Of a stretch of 64,000 nt of DNA, positions 62,801 to 64,000 are shown one piece after another. Origin of the DNA: Siphonodentalium dalli (taxonomy: Eukaryota > Mollusca > Scaphopoda > Gadilida > Siphonodentaliidae). The stretch is taken from the NCBI GenBank assembly GCA_032622095.1, contig CP136067.1:47659549-47723548 (forward strand), written 5' to 3'. The notes below the pieces were generated by a model. That model worked only from the letters and a program-made list of their open reading frames with translations. It ran no database searches and was not told where the DNA came from. The first letter of the stretch is position 1, and each line of letters opens with the position of its first letter. The position numbers were made by a program, and so were the translations under genes.

Positions 62801-64000
62801 TTTATATCAGACTATACAGATACTTACTTTTTATATCGGACTATACAGATACTTACTTTTTATATCGGACTATACAGATACTTACTTTTTATATCTGACT
62901 ATACAGATACTTACTTTTTATATGGGACTATACAGATACTTACTTTTTATATGGGACTATACAGATACTTACTTTTTATATCGGACTATACAGATACTTA
63001 CTTTTTATATGGGACTATACAGATACTTACTTTTTATATGGGACTATACAGATACTTACTTTTTATATGGGACTATACAGATACTTACTTTTTATATGGG
63101 ACTATACAGATACTTACTTTTTATATCGGACTATACAGATACTTACTTTTTATATCGGACTATACAGATACTTACTTTTTATATCTGACTATACAGATAC
63201 TTACTTTTTATATGGGACTATACAGATACTTACTTTTTATATCAGACTATACAGATACTTACTTTTTATATCGGACTATACAGATACTTACTTTTTATAT
63301 CTGACTATACAGATACTTACTTTTTATATGGGACTATACAGATACTTACTTTTTATATGGGACTATACAGATACTTACTTTTTATATCGGACTATACAGA
63401 TACTTACTTTTTATATCGGACTATACAGATACTTACTTTTTATATGGGACTATACAGATACTTACTTTTTATATGGGACTATACAGATACTTACTTTTTA
63501 TATCTGACTATACAGATACTTACTTTTTATATCTGACTATACAGATACTTACTTTTTATATGGGACTATACAGATACTTACTTTTTATATCAGACTATAC
63601 AGATACTTACTTTTTATATGAGACTATACAGATACTTACTTTTTATATCTGACTATACAGATACTTACTTTTTATATGGGACTATACAGATACTTACTTT
63701 TTATATCAGACTATACAGATACTTACTTTTTATATCAGACTATACAGATACTTACTTTTTATATCAGACTATACAGATACTTACTTTTTATATCTGACTA
63801 TACAGATACTTACTTTTTATATGGGACTATACAGATACTTACTTTTTATATCAGACTATACAGATACTTACTTTTTATATGAGACTATACAGATACTTAC
63901 TTTTTATATCTGACTATACAGATACTTACTTTTTATATGGGACTATACAGATACTTACTTTTTATATCAGACTATACAGATACTTACTTTTTATATGAGA

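Larger units (their letters stand above)
27454..64000. repeat. 29-bp satellite array, about 1,230 monomers
   Basis: One continuous tandem array from 27454 past the window end. Each monomer has the constant core ACTATACAGATACTTAC, then TTTTTATAT, then one variable triplet: GGG, CGG, CTG, CAG, or GAG (only near 63.6-64.0 kb). Other base changes are few, e.g. ACTATTCAG at 29680, 44003 and 59380, and ACTATAAAG at about 31.7-32.1 kb. Length variants are an 18-bp monomer missing 11 bases, a 34-bp monomer at 28072 and 30963, and occasional 30-bp monomers. Since 29 is not a multiple of three, all plus frames interchange and stay open: ATG comes from GGG-type monomers, and stops only from CTG-type monomers (TGA) in one frame. 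The minus strand carries TATAAAAAGTAAGTAT in nearly every monomer. Non-coding; possibly intronic to the Lifeguard gene. Confidence 0.98.

Noticed and set aside
27454-64000. Dozens of long plus-strand ORFs as genuine repeat proteins
   Set aside because: They occur in all three plus frames at once, start and stop wherever GGG- or CTG-type monomers fall, and follow from a stop-poor 29-bp repeat. There is no unique sequence, promoter or splice structure to support coding.
27454-64000. CRISPR-like array (29-bp repeat) or CRISPR-like 36-bp array at 13.9 kb
   Set aside because: Units are head-to-tail with no spacers, and the DNA is eukaryotic, with introns and animal transposons.
27454-64000. Centromeric or telomeric repeat
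   Set aside because: The monomer is not a telomere type, and the array abuts ordinary intron-like DNA. A centromeric role cannot be judged from one array edge, so I did not claim it.

Overview
This window is animal nuclear DNA. It has spliced exons with GT/AG borders, a HARBI1-type Harbinger transposon, copia relics, a tRNA-derived SINE, many MITEs and a very large satellite. Interspersed repeats ending in runs of GACGGAC, or carrying phrases like AAAGGGCCATAACTCTGG, resemble those I associate with bivalve or other mollusc genomes. That placement is an inference; no gene here fixes the species.

Layout. 1-1849 holds no recognisable gene. 1853-7243 is a full-length but decayed PIF/Harbinger transposon with matching termini, a 3-bp target duplication (CTG), a transposase pseudogene on + and a Myb/SANT-like pseudogene on -. 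From about 8.6 to 27.4 kb the window is a patchwork of transposable elements. It includes a perfect-hairpin TA-flanked MITE, four TTAA-flanked MITEs with nested palindromes, a 36-bp minisatellite, a copia relic split by a SINE, two non-autonomous hAT elements and several diverged tandem families.

The only host gene I can support lies in this patchwork on the minus strand. It is a Lifeguard/TMBIM-type (GRINA/FAIM2-like) multi-pass membrane protein, seen as two phase-0 exons: 25997-26086 and 9894-9941. Between them sits a broken duplicate of the first exon (15753-15817), cut off at its 5' side by copia sequence. The exons for the N-terminal membrane segments are not found between 26087 and 27453. 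If the gene is intact they lie beyond 64000, so the satellite would be inside one of its introns.

27454-64000 is one satellite array of about 1,230 monomers of 29 bp, running off the window. It has one variable triplet (GGG, CGG, CTG, CAG, rarely GAG), an 18-bp deletion monomer, and six copies of one 123-bp MITE with a 6-bp target duplication. Copied blocks are seen at offsets of 1,858, 2,891, about 6,000 and 29,699 bp. The long plus-strand reading frames across it are artefacts of the repeat. On the minus strand, which is the sense strand of the Lifeguard exons, every standard monomer carries TATAAAAA followed by GTAAGTAT, a strong 5' splice-site (U1-pairing) sequence. This is the most interesting signal in the window.
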